From Thauera sp. GDN1 (GTDB lineage: Bacteria > Pseudomonadota > Gammaproteobacteria > Burkholderiales > Rhodocyclaceae), in NCBI RefSeq assembly GCF_029223545.1, contig NZ_CP097870.1:3286001-3350000 (forward strand): 64,000 nt of DNA, read 5' to 3'. Positions 9,084-18,052 of this stretch are shown here, one piece after another. Under the pieces are notes generated by a model that made no database searches, was not told the origin of the DNA, and was given only the letters and a program-made list of their open reading frames with translations. The position numbers were made by a program, and so were the translations under genes. How positions within the stretch are numbered: the stretch's first letter is position 1; every line of letters starts with the position of its first letter.

Positions 9084-9718
9084 GCGCGCTGTACGACACC
9101 CTGCGCCAGCTGATCCGGCGCGAGCTCGCCAGCCACCGCTTCGCCGAGATCGGCAGCGTGCAGGCGGTGTATCCGTCCGATCCCGGCGCCTACAGCGCCG
9201 ACGTGGTGCTGCGTGGCACCGAGCTGGTGCTGCGCCACGTGCCGGTCCTCACCCCGCGCAAGGGCTTCGCCAGCCTGCCCGAGGTCGGCGACCTGGTGCT
9301 GGTGCAGTTCATCGGCGGCGCACTCGACCGCCCGGTCGTCACCGGCACGCTGTACAACGAGTCCGACACGCCGCCCGAGCACGTCGAGAACGACTGGGTG
9401 CTGCAACTGCCCTCCGGCAGTGATGCCAAGGACAGCGGCGTGCGCGTGGAGATCCGCCAGTCCTCGCCGGCAGGCTTCACCGTCAGCCTCAAGGGTGAGC
9501 GCTTCAGGATGGAGGTGCAGGACGACGACCCGGTGATGACGCTCACCGTCGCCGACGCCAAGGTGACCATCGACGGCGGCGGCGCGGTCAGGATCGAAGC
9601 GCCGGGCGACCTCGACCTGAAGGCCGCCGGCAAGCTGACATTGAAGGCCGACGGCGACGCCACGGTCGAAGCCAGCGGCAACCTCGTGCTCAAGGGCGCG
9701 ATGGTGAAGATCAACTAG
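9080..9718 (+). CDS. Baseplate spike protein, gpV/gp5-like
   Basis: A 212-aa central spike. Residues about 15-100 form the OB-fold of gpV/VgrG-type spikes (Val-Gln-Ala-Val-Tyr-Pro, then Pro-Glu-Val-Gly-Asp-Leu-Val-Leu-Val-Gln-Phe and Pro-Val-Val-Thr-Gly-Thr-Leu-Tyr-Asn). Residues about 150-212 are short alternating polar/hydrophobic strands of the triple beta-helix needle, ending Val-Lys-Ile-Asn. There is no lysozyme domain, unlike T4 gp5; wall lysis could instead come from the M23 protein encoded two genes upstream. It overlaps the hub gene by 4 bases and is followed after 22 bases by the PAAR tip gene. Confidence 0.92.
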   Translation: MSALYDTLRQLIRRELASHRFAEIGSVQAVYPSDPGAYSADVVLRGTELVLRHVPVLTPRKGFASLPEVGDLVLVQFIGGALDRPVVTGTLYNESDTPPEHVENDWVLQLPSGSDAKDSGVRVEIRQSSPAGFTVSLKGERFRMEVQDDDPVMTLTVADAKVTIDGGGAVRIEAPGDLDLKAAGKLTLKADGDATVEASGNLVLKGAMVKIN

Positions 9719-9740
9719 GGCCGACGAGGACACGGAAACC

Positions 9741-10133
9741 ATGAGCCTGCCTGCCGCGAAACAGGGCGACCGCATCCTCGCCACCGACCTCCACATCCAG
9801 ATGGTGCCCAGCCCCGGCGGCCCGATCCCGACCCCGCTGCCCAGCCCCTTCGTCGGCACCATCGACGGCGGCCTGTCGTCGGACGTGCAGATCGAGGGCA
9901 AGGCCGCCGCCACCAAGGATTCGACCGCCACCAACACGCCCGGCCACATCCCCACCGCCGGCCCGTTCCAGAAGTCGCCCTCGAACAGCGCCACCATCCT
10001 TGCCGGCTCCGCCACGGTGCACATCAACGGCAAGCCGGCGGCACGCATGGGCGACATGGCGCAGACCTGCAACGACCCCGCCGACCTGCCCGCCGGCACC
10101 GTGATCGCCAGCGGCACGGTCCTGATCGGATGA
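9741..10133 (+). CDS. PAAR-domain spike tip protein
   Basis: A 130-aa protein that would cap the spike needle. It has the PAAR pattern: an N-terminal Gly-Asp, a 'PSPGGPIPTPLPSPF' proline segment, Gly-Lys-Ala-Ala-Ala, and a 'VHINGKPAARMGD' motif near residues 94-106, ending in a short Thr-Val-Leu-Ile-Gly strand. PAAR proteins form a sharp cone, often with a bound metal, and can carry effectors; this one is a stand-alone tip without a visible effector domain. A GAGGACACGGAAACC leader gives a ribosome site, and its stop overlaps the gp25 gene by 4 bases. Confidence 0.9.
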   Translation: MSLPAAKQGDRILATDLHIQMVPSPGGPIPTPLPSPFVGTIDGGLSSDVQIEGKAAATKDSTATNTPGHIPTAGPFQKSPSNSATILAGSATVHINGKPAARMGDMAQTCNDPADLPAGTVIASGTVLIG

Positions 10134-10603
10134 ACGCCATGCCCAGCTTCCGCCCGCCCTCCACCGCCCACCTGCTGCGCGACATCGCCATCCATGCAGT
10201 GCATCGCGAGCTGCGCCCGGTGTATCGGTTGACCGAGACTGCCCGGCAGCCGCGCGCAGCATGGGACTTCGTGCCCCGCGACGGACTGGAGAACCTCGCC
10301 CAGGCGGTGATCCTTCGCCTGCTCACCCCGCGCGGCGAGCTGGCCGCGCTCGGCCATCCGGACTACGGCTCGCGGGTGCATGAACTCATCGGGCGCGAGA
10401 ACGACGGCCCGCGCCGCAACCTGCTGCGGCTCTTCATCCTCGAGGCGCTGAAGGCCGAACCGCGCATCGACAAGGTGGCCGAACTGCGCGTCGAACCCTC
10501 GCCCGGCACCCGCTCCACGGTCGACGTGCTGCTGCGGGTCAAGCCGGTCGCCGCCACCGAGCTGGTGACGGTCGGCCCCTTCTCCATCGAACTTGCCGTG
10601 TGA
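10130..10603 (+). CDS. Baseplate wedge protein, gp25/gpW-like
   Basis: A 157-aa protein of the gp25/GpW (T6SS TssE-like) family, which nucleates sheath polymerisation. The signature is 'GELAALGHPDYGSRVHELIG' near residues 75-94, followed by an Arg-rich helix and the strand 'VDVLLRVKPV'. The start overlaps the PAAR stop (ATGA); an in-frame Met two codons downstream is an alternative. Order hub-spike-PAAR-gp25-J matches phage P2/Mu-like and extracellular CIS baseplate modules, supporting this as a contractile system. Confidence 0.92.
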   Translation: MNAMPSFRPPSTAHLLRDIAIHAVHRELRPVYRLTETARQPRAAWDFVPRDGLENLAQAVILRLLTPRGELAALGHPDYGSRVHELIGRENDGPRRNLLRLFILEALKAEPRIDKVAELRVEPSPGTRSTVDVLLRVKPVAATELVTVGPFSIELAV

Positions 10604-10610
10604 GGACACC

Positions 10611-12359
10611 ATGTCTTTCCGCCGCAAAACCTATCCCGAAGTCGCCGAAAGCCTGCTCAACCGCCTGCTCGGCGGCGTGAGCGGCGAGGCCCACCCCTAC
10701 CCCCCGGCCAAGGCCACGCGCGAGCCCTACCGGCATGCGCTGGAGCGCCCGCCGGTGGACCGCATCACCGCGGTGTGGGGCGCGCGCAACGGCGAGACCT
10801 TCCGCTTCGCGCCCGATGCCGACTACCTGCTGTCGGCCGACGGCGCCGAACTCGAATGGAAGGCCGGTGGCGCCCGCCCCGACGAGGGCAGCGCCTTCGA
10901 GGTGCATTACCTGCCGCGCCAGCGCGAGATGCGGGTGAACGACCTCTATCCCGGCTCGGTGGTGCGCACGCTGATGGAGGCGGTGGCGCTGGAGACGGCC
11001 AGCCTGTACGCGCAGATGGAGACGGTGTACCGCGCCGGCTTCCTCGACACCGCCAGCGGCGGTGCCCTCGACCACGTTGTCGGCCTGCTCGGCATCCGCC
11101 GCGTGCGCGCCGGGCGCAACAGCGGCGAGCTGCGCTTCACCCGCGCACGCAACACCGCCGGCGAGATCACCATCCCCGCCGGCACCCGGGTCGCCACCGC
11201 CGACGGTGCGATCGAATACGAGACCACCGCCGACCTCACCCTGGTCGATGGCCAGCCCGCGGCCAAGGTCGCCGCCCGCGACCTGGTCGCCGACAACGAC
11301 GGCCTGCCGCCCGACAGCCTGGTGCTGATGGTGCGCCCGATCGCCGGCATCGAGTCGGCGACCAACCCGGGCGCCACCGCGCGCCTGGACCGCGACGAGG
11401 ACGACGACGAGCTGCGCAGCCGCGCCCGCCGCTTCCTCGCCGGCTCGGCCCGCGGCACGCTCGGTGCGATCGAGGCCGCGATCGCCGCCGAAGGCCTGCG
11501 CGCGGAACTCGAGGAGCCCTCGCCGGGGCTGGTGCGCATCACCCTGCAGGGCCTGCCCGGCCCCGACCAGTTCGCGCGCCTGAAGAAGGCGGTCGACCAG
11601 GTGCGCCCGGCCGGCGTGAAGGTGGACATCCTGACCGGTGCGCCGCCCGCGAAGGTCGATCTCGACCTGCATGTCGTCTCCGCCGCCGGCCTGCCCGAGA
11701 CCCGCCTGCGTGCGCTGCAGGACGAGATCCGCAGCCGCTACGCCGACTATTTCATCCGCCTGCCGCTGGCGGCCGACGGCAGCCTCAGCCGGCTCGCCGG
11801 CCTGGCGATCGGCGTCGACGGCGTGGAGGACGTACGCATCAGGACGGCCAGCGCCGACGGCGCCGACGTGCTCGACGTGGCCGCCGGCCTGCTGGCGCTG
11901 GGCGGCAAGACCGCCGAGCTCGGCGAGCTGCGCATCGTCGACCCGGCGCTCGCCACCGCTCTGACGCTGGCGGTGCGCTATCCGCGCGGCGAACCGATCC
12001 CGGACCAGGCCAAGCTCGCCGCCGCCGTCGAGGCCGCGATCGCGGTCCTCAACCAGCTGGCCGAGCAGGGCCTGCCCGCGGACGACGCCAAGCGCGTGCT
12101 CGGCTGGGGCCGGCTCACCCGCCTGCTGCCGCTGCCGCATGGCGGATGGACCAGCGCCAACCTCGAAGCCCAGCTCGCCGGCGCCGCCGGCGCCAGCGCG
12201 ACCGACGTCGGCAAGTACACCGTGCAGTGGGTGTTCACCCGGCCGAACGCGCTCAGCCAGCTCCTGGAAGGCGCCGACGCCCCGGCCTTCGCGCTCGCCA
12301 CCGGCGAACGCCTGTCGCTCGCCGGCGTCAGCATCGAAGTGAAACCGAAGGCGGCCTGA
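10611..12359 (+). CDS. Baseplate J family protein
   Basis: A 582-aa baseplate wedge protein. I chose the ATG preceded by GTGAGGACACC; a TTG 18 bases upstream is also in frame. The family pattern is clear: an N-terminal region (1-120), 'LYPGSVVRTLMEAVALETASLYAQM' around 115-140, 'GELRFTRARNTAGEITIPAGTRVAT' around 170-195, then a long alpha/beta body with 'GTLGAIEAAI' near 290. C-terminal residues about 495-582 look less conserved. In CIS baseplates it corresponds to Afp11/gpJ, linking gp25 to the outer wedge. Two bases separate it from the next gene. Confidence 0.9.
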   Translation: MSFRRKTYPEVAESLLNRLLGGVSGEAHPYPPAKATREPYRHALERPPVDRITAVWGARNGETFRFAPDADYLLSADGAELEWKAGGARPDEGSAFEVHYLPRQREMRVNDLYPGSVVRTLMEAVALETASLYAQMETVYRAGFLDTASGGALDHVVGLLGIRRVRAGRNSGELRFTRARNTAGEITIPAGTRVATADGAIEYETTADLTLVDGQPAAKVAARDLVADNDGLPPDSLVLMVRPIAGIESATNPGATARLDRDEDDDELRSRARRFLAGSARGTLGAIEAAIAAEGLRAELEEPSPGLVRITLQGLPGPDQFARLKKAVDQVRPAGVKVDILTGAPPAKVDLDLHVVSAAGLPETRLRALQDEIRSRYADYFIRLPLAADGSLSRLAGLAIGVDGVEDVRIRTASADGADVLDVAAGLLALGGKTAELGELRIVDPALATALTLAVRYPRGEPIPDQAKLAAAVEAAIAVLNQLAEQGLPADDAKRVLGWGRLTRLLPLPHGGWTSANLEAQLAGAAGASATDVGKYTVQWVFTRPNALSQLLEGADAPAFALATGERLSLAGVSIEVKPKAA

Positions 12360-12361
12360 TC

Positions 12362-14851
12362 ATGAGCACGCGTGATCCCGCCTTCGCCAGCCAGATCGAG
12401 CGCCTGAGCGCGCTGCTGCCCTCGCTGTGGCGGCCGCAGCCGGACGATCGCACCCTGCTCGCCGAATGGCTGGCCGCGGTCGGCGCCGCCCAGGGCGAGG
12501 CCGCCGTCGAGCTGCAGCACGTGCTGCGCGCGCACTGGGCCGACACCGCCGACGCCGCGCTGTGGGCCACCCACCACCAGGCGCACCGCCGCGAGCGCGG
12601 GCTCGGCCCGGCCAACGTGCGCGCGCCGCAGGACCGCGCCGAGCTGCAGCGCTATCCCTGGATCCGTGACCTCGCGCGCCTGGGCGCCCTGCTCGACCTG
12701 CCGCCGTGGCGCGAACCCGCCAGCCTGCGCGAGAACGTCGAGGAATATCGCCAGCGCCTGGCCGACATCGTCGACGCCTGGCGCCTCGGCCTGTGCACCC
12801 CCGACGCGCTGCGCCGCCTGGTCGATGCCGCGCTGCCCGAGGACATGACGGTTGCGCTCACACGCCAGCGCGGGCGTTTCTCGATCGAGGAACCGGCCGC
12901 GCTGCGCAGCGCGGCCCAGGCCCTGACCGCGCCGCCCGGCGTGCAGCAGGGCGAGCATGTCGCGCCCCTGGCACGGTGGAAGATCGACACCGCCGACAGC
13001 GCGGGCTTCGTGATCGTCGGCGCCACGCCGGATGCGGTGTGCGCGGCGACCGAGATGCCGATGATCGAGCGCTACACCCCGGGGGCGACGCCGGTCGGCA
13101 TCGGCGTGGCGTGGACCGGCACGCTGGCCCCCGACCAGGCGCTGCGCCTGTCGCCCAGCCGCCGGACCTGGCTGGTGCGCGACGGCAAGCTCCTGACCAG
13201 TCCGCTGGAGACCGCCGCCAACGCCGCACGCGACCCGTCGGCCAACGGCCCGTGGACCGAAGCCGCCAGCCTGCCCGCCGGGCGCATCGTCGCGCTCGCC
13301 CGCGCACTCGACGGCAGCCTGTGGGCGATCCAGCGCACGCTGCAGACCTGGCGCGTACAGCGTTTCAACGGCAGCGTTTTCACCGCGGTGGAAACCGACG
13401 CCCCCGCCGGTCCCTTCCACGCCCTGTGCTGCAGCGCCGATGCCGCCTGGCTCGGCACCGACGCCGGCCTGTTCCGCTGCGCGCTGTGGCCCGAGAGTGG
13501 CGCAATGAGCGGAACCCTGCGCTGGGAGGCGGTCTCCGGCTTCACCGGCGCCGTCCGCGTGCTCGCCGCGCACGGCGCGCAAGTCGTTGCCGGGGGTGCC
13601 GACGGCCTCAGCGTGATCGCCGCCGACGGCAGCCTGATCGAACGCCGCCATGCCGCGCTCGACCTCCACGCCGTCCTGGTCGAGCACGACCCCGACACCG
13701 GCGCCAGCCGCCGCGACCTCATCGCCACCGCCAACGCCCTGTTCGAATGGCGCGAGGGCCGCTACTGGCGCTACCAGGGCGCGGCCGTCTCCGAGCACCT
13801 GCCCGACTGGCAGCCGGAAGCGACGCCCGACGCGAGCATGACGAGCCCGCTGCCGCCGCTGAGCGCCCTCGCCACCACCGCCGACGGCAGCCTGTGGCTG
13901 GGCGGCCCCGCGGGGCTGGCGCGCTGGCATGTGGCCGACGGCGAGGGGACGCGGCTGGAGGCCTTCGCCGAGCTGATCGGCGCCGTGCATGCGCTGACCG
14001 TGGACGAACGCGGCCTGCTGTGGATCGGCGCCGACAACGGCCTGTTCCGCTTCGACGGCCGCGACCTCGCGCGCCACGATTTCGATGCCGGCGCCTGGAT
14101 CGCCGAGGGCCGCGCCGACACCGCCTACCCGAGCGAGATCAGCTCCGAGCCGCGCGGCCACTGGCAGTACGACCGCGCCCAGGCGCGCTGGCTGCGCTGG
14201 CGCAGCCGCGAACGCCGCTTCGGCGATGCCGGCCTGGCCGAGCGCCTCGGCAGCGACCTGGCTATCGCCGCCGCGCTGTTCGCGCCCACGGTACGCGCCG
14301 AGCTCGGTACATGGGACGCTGCCGGCACGCAGTTCACCGCCGCCGCGGACCTCGCGCCGGACAGCCTGCGCCTGCGCATCAAGCCCGACGAGCTGCGCAT
14401 CGTGGACGGCGTCGCCCCCTGGCTGCCGCCGCCCGACGGGCGCAGCGACGAGCGCTGGCGCTACCTGCAGATGATCGGCCCCGCGCCCACGCCGCCCGCC
14501 GCCGGCGGCGACTGGTGGTCGAAGGAAGGCCAGCTGTTCCCGGCACCGGCCAGGCGCGCCGCCGTGCCCGGCCATTTCCGCACCGACCCGGCCTTCCTCG
14601 CCGACCCCGACGGAGAAGGCCAGTTCGGCAATGCGGCGTTCAGCTACCCGCCCTCGGCGAAGCTGTGGGCGCTGCGCCTGCTGCCGCCGGCCGCCGGCAT
14701 CCGCATCCGCCTGTGCCTGGCCGACCCCGGCGCCGCCGCCGATCCCGCGCTCGCCGAGCGCGTATGGAACCTGATCGAGCGCGCCCGCCCCGCCGGCGTG
14801 CCGCTGCAACTGATGGTGGAAGGCAGAATCGTGAAGGAGAGCACATCATGA
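12362..14851 (+). CDS. Tail protein I-like baseplate protein with propeller repeats
   Basis: An 829-aa fusion. Residues 1-250 resemble phage tail protein I/wedge proteins in position and helix content: two N-terminal helical blocks, then a 'LRRLVDAALPEDM' segment. Residues about 255-620 contain beta-propeller blades of the two-component-regulator type, seen as Asp-Gly-Ser-Leu-Trp and 'LLWIGADNGLFRFDG' motifs spaced 40-60 aa apart (for example near 318, 508 and 555). Residues about 640-829 form a separate Trp/Pro-rich domain. Such propellers usually bind ligands or partners, so this wedge may carry an adhesive or sensing head. It overlaps the next gene by 4 bases. Confidence 0.75.
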   Translation: MSTRDPAFASQIERLSALLPSLWRPQPDDRTLLAEWLAAVGAAQGEAAVELQHVLRAHWADTADAALWATHHQAHRRERGLGPANVRAPQDRAELQRYPWIRDLARLGALLDLPPWREPASLRENVEEYRQRLADIVDAWRLGLCTPDALRRLVDAALPEDMTVALTRQRGRFSIEEPAALRSAAQALTAPPGVQQGEHVAPLARWKIDTADSAGFVIVGATPDAVCAATEMPMIERYTPGATPVGIGVAWTGTLAPDQALRLSPSRRTWLVRDGKLLTSPLETAANAARDPSANGPWTEAASLPAGRIVALARALDGSLWAIQRTLQTWRVQRFNGSVFTAVETDAPAGPFHALCCSADAAWLGTDAGLFRCALWPESGAMSGTLRWEAVSGFTGAVRVLAAHGAQVVAGGADGLSVIAADGSLIERRHAALDLHAVLVEHDPDTGASRRDLIATANALFEWREGRYWRYQGAAVSEHLPDWQPEATPDASMTSPLPPLSALATTADGSLWLGGPAGLARWHVADGEGTRLEAFAELIGAVHALTVDERGLLWIGADNGLFRFDGRDLARHDFDAGAWIAEGRADTAYPSEISSEPRGHWQYDRAQARWLRWRSRERRFGDAGLAERLGSDLAIAAALFAPTVRAELGTWDAAGTQFTAAADLAPDSLRLRIKPDELRIVDGVAPWLPPPDGRSDERWRYLQMIGPAPTPPAAGGDWWSKEGQLFPAPARRAAVPGHFRTDPAFLADPDGEGQFGNAAFSYPPSAKLWALRLLPPAAGIRIRLCLADPGAAADPALAERVWNLIERARPAGVPLQLMVEGRIVKESTS

Positions 14852-16329
14852 CGCTTCAAGACGCCCGCGAACTCGCCGCGACGCTCGACGGCAAGGCGGC
14901 CGGCCACCTGATCCGCGCCGAGGACTGGAACGCGCTGGTGAGCGTGCTCGCCGCCTACGGCAACAGCCTCGACGCGCTGAGCACCGATCTCGCAGTGCTG
15001 CAGAGCGCGGTCGACACGCTGGAGACGAACACCGAGGCCGCGATCTCGGCGCTCGACGCCCGCATCGATCCGCTCGAGGCCCTGCCCGCGCTGGTGCAGA
15101 AGCTCGACGCGGAAACCGCGCCGCTGCGCCAGAACTACCTGCTCAGGGTCAGCACCGCGCAGGAGCACTACCTGGTCGGCCAGGCCGCCGAGCTGGTGTT
15201 CACCGCCACCACCCTCGACGGCAAGCCGCTGCCCGACCCCAAGCCCTGGCTCGACGTCGTCGCCACCTGGGGGCGGCTGCGCGCCGCGCCCGGCTTCGTC
15301 GTGCGCGAGAACGCCGAGGAGAACGCACTCGCGGTGCAGTTCAACAACGCCGGCCAGGTCCGCCTGCAGCTGCGCTCGCAGTTCACCAAGGGCCTGACGC
15401 CGAGCGTCGAGGGCAGCTTCGCCGGCGTACTGCAGGCCCAGGCCGGCAGCAGCGGCAAGACGGTCATGAAGGTGCTGCAGGAGGCGGCCTCGCCGCAGGA
15501 CCCCGAGGTGCAGATGGCCTTCCGCTCGATCAGCACGATGTACGACGCCAACGCCACCGTGCGCGGCTATGCCGACCGCTACATCGAGCAATACACCGGC
15601 GGACGCGTCATCGGCGGAATCATCCGGCCGCCGGGCGAATGGGAGCACTACCGGGCGACCGTGATGGCCTTCGCCAAGCCGGACTCGGTCGCCACCTCGC
15701 CCGACCCCACGCGCGGCGTCGCCACCGTGCAGGTCAATTTCCGCGAGTGGATCCCGAACTGGTCGCACGACCATGTCGATGTCTTCGAGGAGGCCGAGCT
15801 CGACTGGGGTCGGATCCTCAACGAGAACCTCCATGTGCCCGACCTGGTGCACCGCATGGTCAGCGAGCTCGACAAGCGCGCCAACCAGCGCGGCGTGCTC
15901 GGCCGCATCCGCGAGATGAAGGCGCTGGACAAGGCCGCCACCGTGATCAACCCGGGCACCGATCCGGCCCGGCAGAACGCCAGGGCGATGATGATGGGCG
16001 CGATGCAGATGCAGTTCGCCACCGGCGCCCTCGACAGCGGCGTCGCCGCCGGCTATGGCCAGCAGGCCACGGTGACGCAGCAGGTCGGCCAGACCGCGAA
16101 ATCCGCGCAGAACATCGCGCAGGACGCCGCCGGCGCCAAGCAGGCGGTCAGCGTGCTCGAGAGCCGGGTGCTGGCGGCCGAGAAGACCGGCAAGGAGATC
16201 AGCGCCGGCCTGCGTGCGCTCGGCGACGGCATCAACAAGATCGACGTCGTGCAGGTGGCCGATCTCGGCTCCCGGCTGCAGGCGATCAACACCTCGCTCA
16301 ACGGCCTGGCGACCCGGATCAATCGCTGA
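14848..16329 (+). CDS. Injection-system distal protein, helical-beta-helical, unknown
   Basis: A 493-aa protein of no recognised family. Residues 1-105 are helical with a coiled-coil look (Leu-Asp and Val-Leu heptads); about 105-200 form a beta-sandwich-like segment ('AAELVFTATTLDGKPLPDPKPW' region, resembling Ig-like modules); about 200-390 are mixed and aromatic; the C-terminus (390-493) is again coiled coil, Gln/Ala-rich. It starts within the previous stop (ATGA). Its place after the gpI-like gene suggests a fibre-shaft or collar element rather than an effector, but nothing in the sequence decides this. Confidence 0.6.
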   Translation: MTLQDARELAATLDGKAAGHLIRAEDWNALVSVLAAYGNSLDALSTDLAVLQSAVDTLETNTEAAISALDARIDPLEALPALVQKLDAETAPLRQNYLLRVSTAQEHYLVGQAAELVFTATTLDGKPLPDPKPWLDVVATWGRLRAAPGFVVRENAEENALAVQFNNAGQVRLQLRSQFTKGLTPSVEGSFAGVLQAQAGSSGKTVMKVLQEAASPQDPEVQMAFRSISTMYDANATVRGYADRYIEQYTGGRVIGGIIRPPGEWEHYRATVMAFAKPDSVATSPDPTRGVATVQVNFREWIPNWSHDHVDVFEEAELDWGRILNENLHVPDLVHRMVSELDKRANQRGVLGRIREMKALDKAATVINPGTDPARQNARAMMMGAMQMQFATGALDSGVAAGYGQQATVTQQVGQTAKSAQNIAQDAAGAKQAVSVLESRVLAAEKTGKEISAGLRALGDGINKIDVVQVADLGSRLQAINTSLNGLATRINR

Positions 16330-16347
16330 CATCCCGCCCCCGCCGCC

Positions 16348-18051
16348 ATGCCGATCGTCTACCTTCAGCCCAGCGACCTGTCCGCCGTCCAGGCGGCGCG
16401 GGTGCTGGCGTTCCTGAACGCGGCGACGAGCGCGGAGCAGCTCGCGCGCGACATCGAGTTCCCGCGCGAGCCCGACATCGGCGTGCGCCTGGGCCAGCGT
16501 CTGCTCGATGCGCGCGCGGCGCTCGGCGGCAGCTTTACCGACATCCTGCAGGTGCGCGCGGTGCGGCTGATCGGCCCGGAGCGCTTCACCGAGATCTGCG
16601 TCGCCGCGCTCGGCCTGGAGCCGACGCGCTGGGTCGAGCTGTTCTACGGCGGCGAGGCGCTCGCCACCCCGACCGAGACCGGCCTGGTGCTGAGCCTGGC
16701 CCTGCATCCGCAGGACGCCTGGCTGGGCGAACCGCGCACCCTGCGCCTGCAGGTCAATGACCACGGCGGCACGCCACGCGTCGGGGTCGCGGTCACGGTG
16801 CAGGCCAGCCTCGGCCGGCTGGTGTATCTGTACGGCTTCCACCGCATCGAGGGCCAGGCCGTCACCGTGCTCACCGGCAGCGACGGCAGCGCCGAACTCG
16901 AGCTGCTCACGCCGCCGACCGAGCCGCTGACCGAGAACCAGCAGGCCGCGCTGGAAACCGCGCTCGCCGGACTCGACCCCCGGGCCGCCCATCCGCTCGC
17001 ACTCGAGGCCGGCCTGAAGGCGATGGCGGAGGCCTACCTGCGCGACCGCAGCTACAGCCTGCGCACCGCGATCGACCTCTACGTCCGCGACGCCCACGGC
17101 GCCGCGGTCGACACCATCAGCCGCGCGCGCTGGAAGCTGGCCTGGCCGGTGGACAGCGGCCTGATCCAGGCCGACGTGCTCGATGCCGAGGGACGCGGCA
17201 GCAGCCTCGCGCGCGCGGTGCGGACCGCGACCTGGATCGACTGGGTCGAACCATGGACGAGCTTCCTGGCCGACGTGCTCGAGGGCGGCACGCCGCTCGA
17301 GCAGGAGCTCGCCGCACGCGCCTCGACCGGCGACGGCGCGCTCCTCGACGGCCTGCTCAATCTCGCCCAGACGCGCCTCGCCGGACACGCCGGCCGGGCC
17401 GCGGAGTGGATCGGCAAGCGCCAGCTGGAAGCCGCAGTCGACCGCTTCATCGGCGGCGGGGTGGAGACCCTGCCGGTGGAAGCGCGCGACGCCGTGGTCT
17501 CCCAGCTCGGCGTGGCAGCGGCCGAGGTGAGTCCGCGCTCGCTCGGCAGCTACACCCTGGACACGGCGACCCGGGCGGACCTCGGCCAGCGCATCGACAC
17601 CGTCGCCGAACTGAACCTCGCCGAATTCGAGCACCTCGGCACCCTCGCGCGCGAGGTCGAGGCCCGCGCCAGCGCGGTGGACGCGCAGCTGCGCCAGGTG
17701 CAGGCGCTCGCGCTCGAAGTGAACCAGGACCGCCAGGCGATCGACACCCGCATCGACAGCTTCGACACCCGCTACCAATCCTTCGACAGCCGCTACTCGT
17801 CCTTCGACACGCGCTATGCGAGCTTCGACACCCGCTACGCCGACTTCGACAGCCGCTACACGCTGATCGGCACCCAGCTCAACGAATTCGACGTGCGCTA
17901 CGGCCAGTTCGCCACCGACCTTTCGCGCTTCAACACCGACCTCGCGAGCTTCGACCAGAACCGGCTGACGCTGAACACCCGCATCGACAGCGTCGACACC
18001 AACCTGAAGAACGTGGTGAGCGCGAACAACCTGCGCCTGACGAGAGGCTGA
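16348..18051 (+). CDS. Putative tail fibre protein with heptad repeats
   Basis: A 567-aa protein. Residues about 5-90 resemble helix-hairpin segments ('GVRLGQRLLDARAALGG', then 'VRLIGPERFTEI'). An Ig-like beta segment ('PRTLRLQVNDHGG' to 'GSAELELLTPP', about 125-190) follows, then a helical body (190-430). The C-terminus (about 430-567) is a long coiled coil with five consecutive Phe-Asp-Thr/Ser-Arg-Tyr-x-x heptads (residues 472-506). Such repeats form trimeric shafts in receptor-binding fibres. No signal peptide is visible and no strong ribosome site precedes the ATG. Fibre assignment is inference from architecture and cluster position. Confidence 0.6.
   Translation: MPIVYLQPSDLSAVQAARVLAFLNAATSAEQLARDIEFPREPDIGVRLGQRLLDARAALGGSFTDILQVRAVRLIGPERFTEICVAALGLEPTRWVELFYGGEALATPTETGLVLSLALHPQDAWLGEPRTLRLQVNDHGGTPRVGVAVTVQASLGRLVYLYGFHRIEGQAVTVLTGSDGSAELELLTPPTEPLTENQQAALETALAGLDPRAAHPLALEAGLKAMAEAYLRDRSYSLRTAIDLYVRDAHGAAVDTISRARWKLAWPVDSGLIQADVLDAEGRGSSLARAVRTATWIDWVEPWTSFLADVLEGGTPLEQELAARASTGDGALLDGLLNLAQTRLAGHAGRAAEWIGKRQLEAAVDRFIGGGVETLPVEARDAVVSQLGVAAAEVSPRSLGSYTLDTATRADLGQRIDTVAELNLAEFEHLGTLAREVEARASAVDAQLRQVQALALEVNQDRQAIDTRIDSFDTRYQSFDSRYSSFDTRYASFDTRYADFDSRYTLIGTQLNEFDVRYGQFATDLSRFNTDLASFDQNRLTLNTRIDSVDTNLKNVVSANNLRLTRG
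17761..17865 (+). repeat. Five in-frame 21-bp repeats (FD[TS]RYxx heptads)
   Basis: Five consecutive 21-base units starting TTCGACA encode the heptad Phe-Asp-Thr/Ser-Arg-Tyr-x-x with no interruption. A degenerate unit (Ile-Asp-Thr-Arg-Ile-Asp-Ser) precedes the array and a Phe-Asp-Val-Arg-Tyr copy follows after a short gap. Unit identity at the DNA level points to recent duplication, so shaft length may differ between strains. Confidence 0.9.
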
Positions 18052-18052
18052 G

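Noticed and set aside
17755..17920. CRISPR-like or satellite repeat at the heptad array
   Set aside because: The 21-bp units are in frame, without spacers, and encode a regular heptad, so they are a protein repeat.
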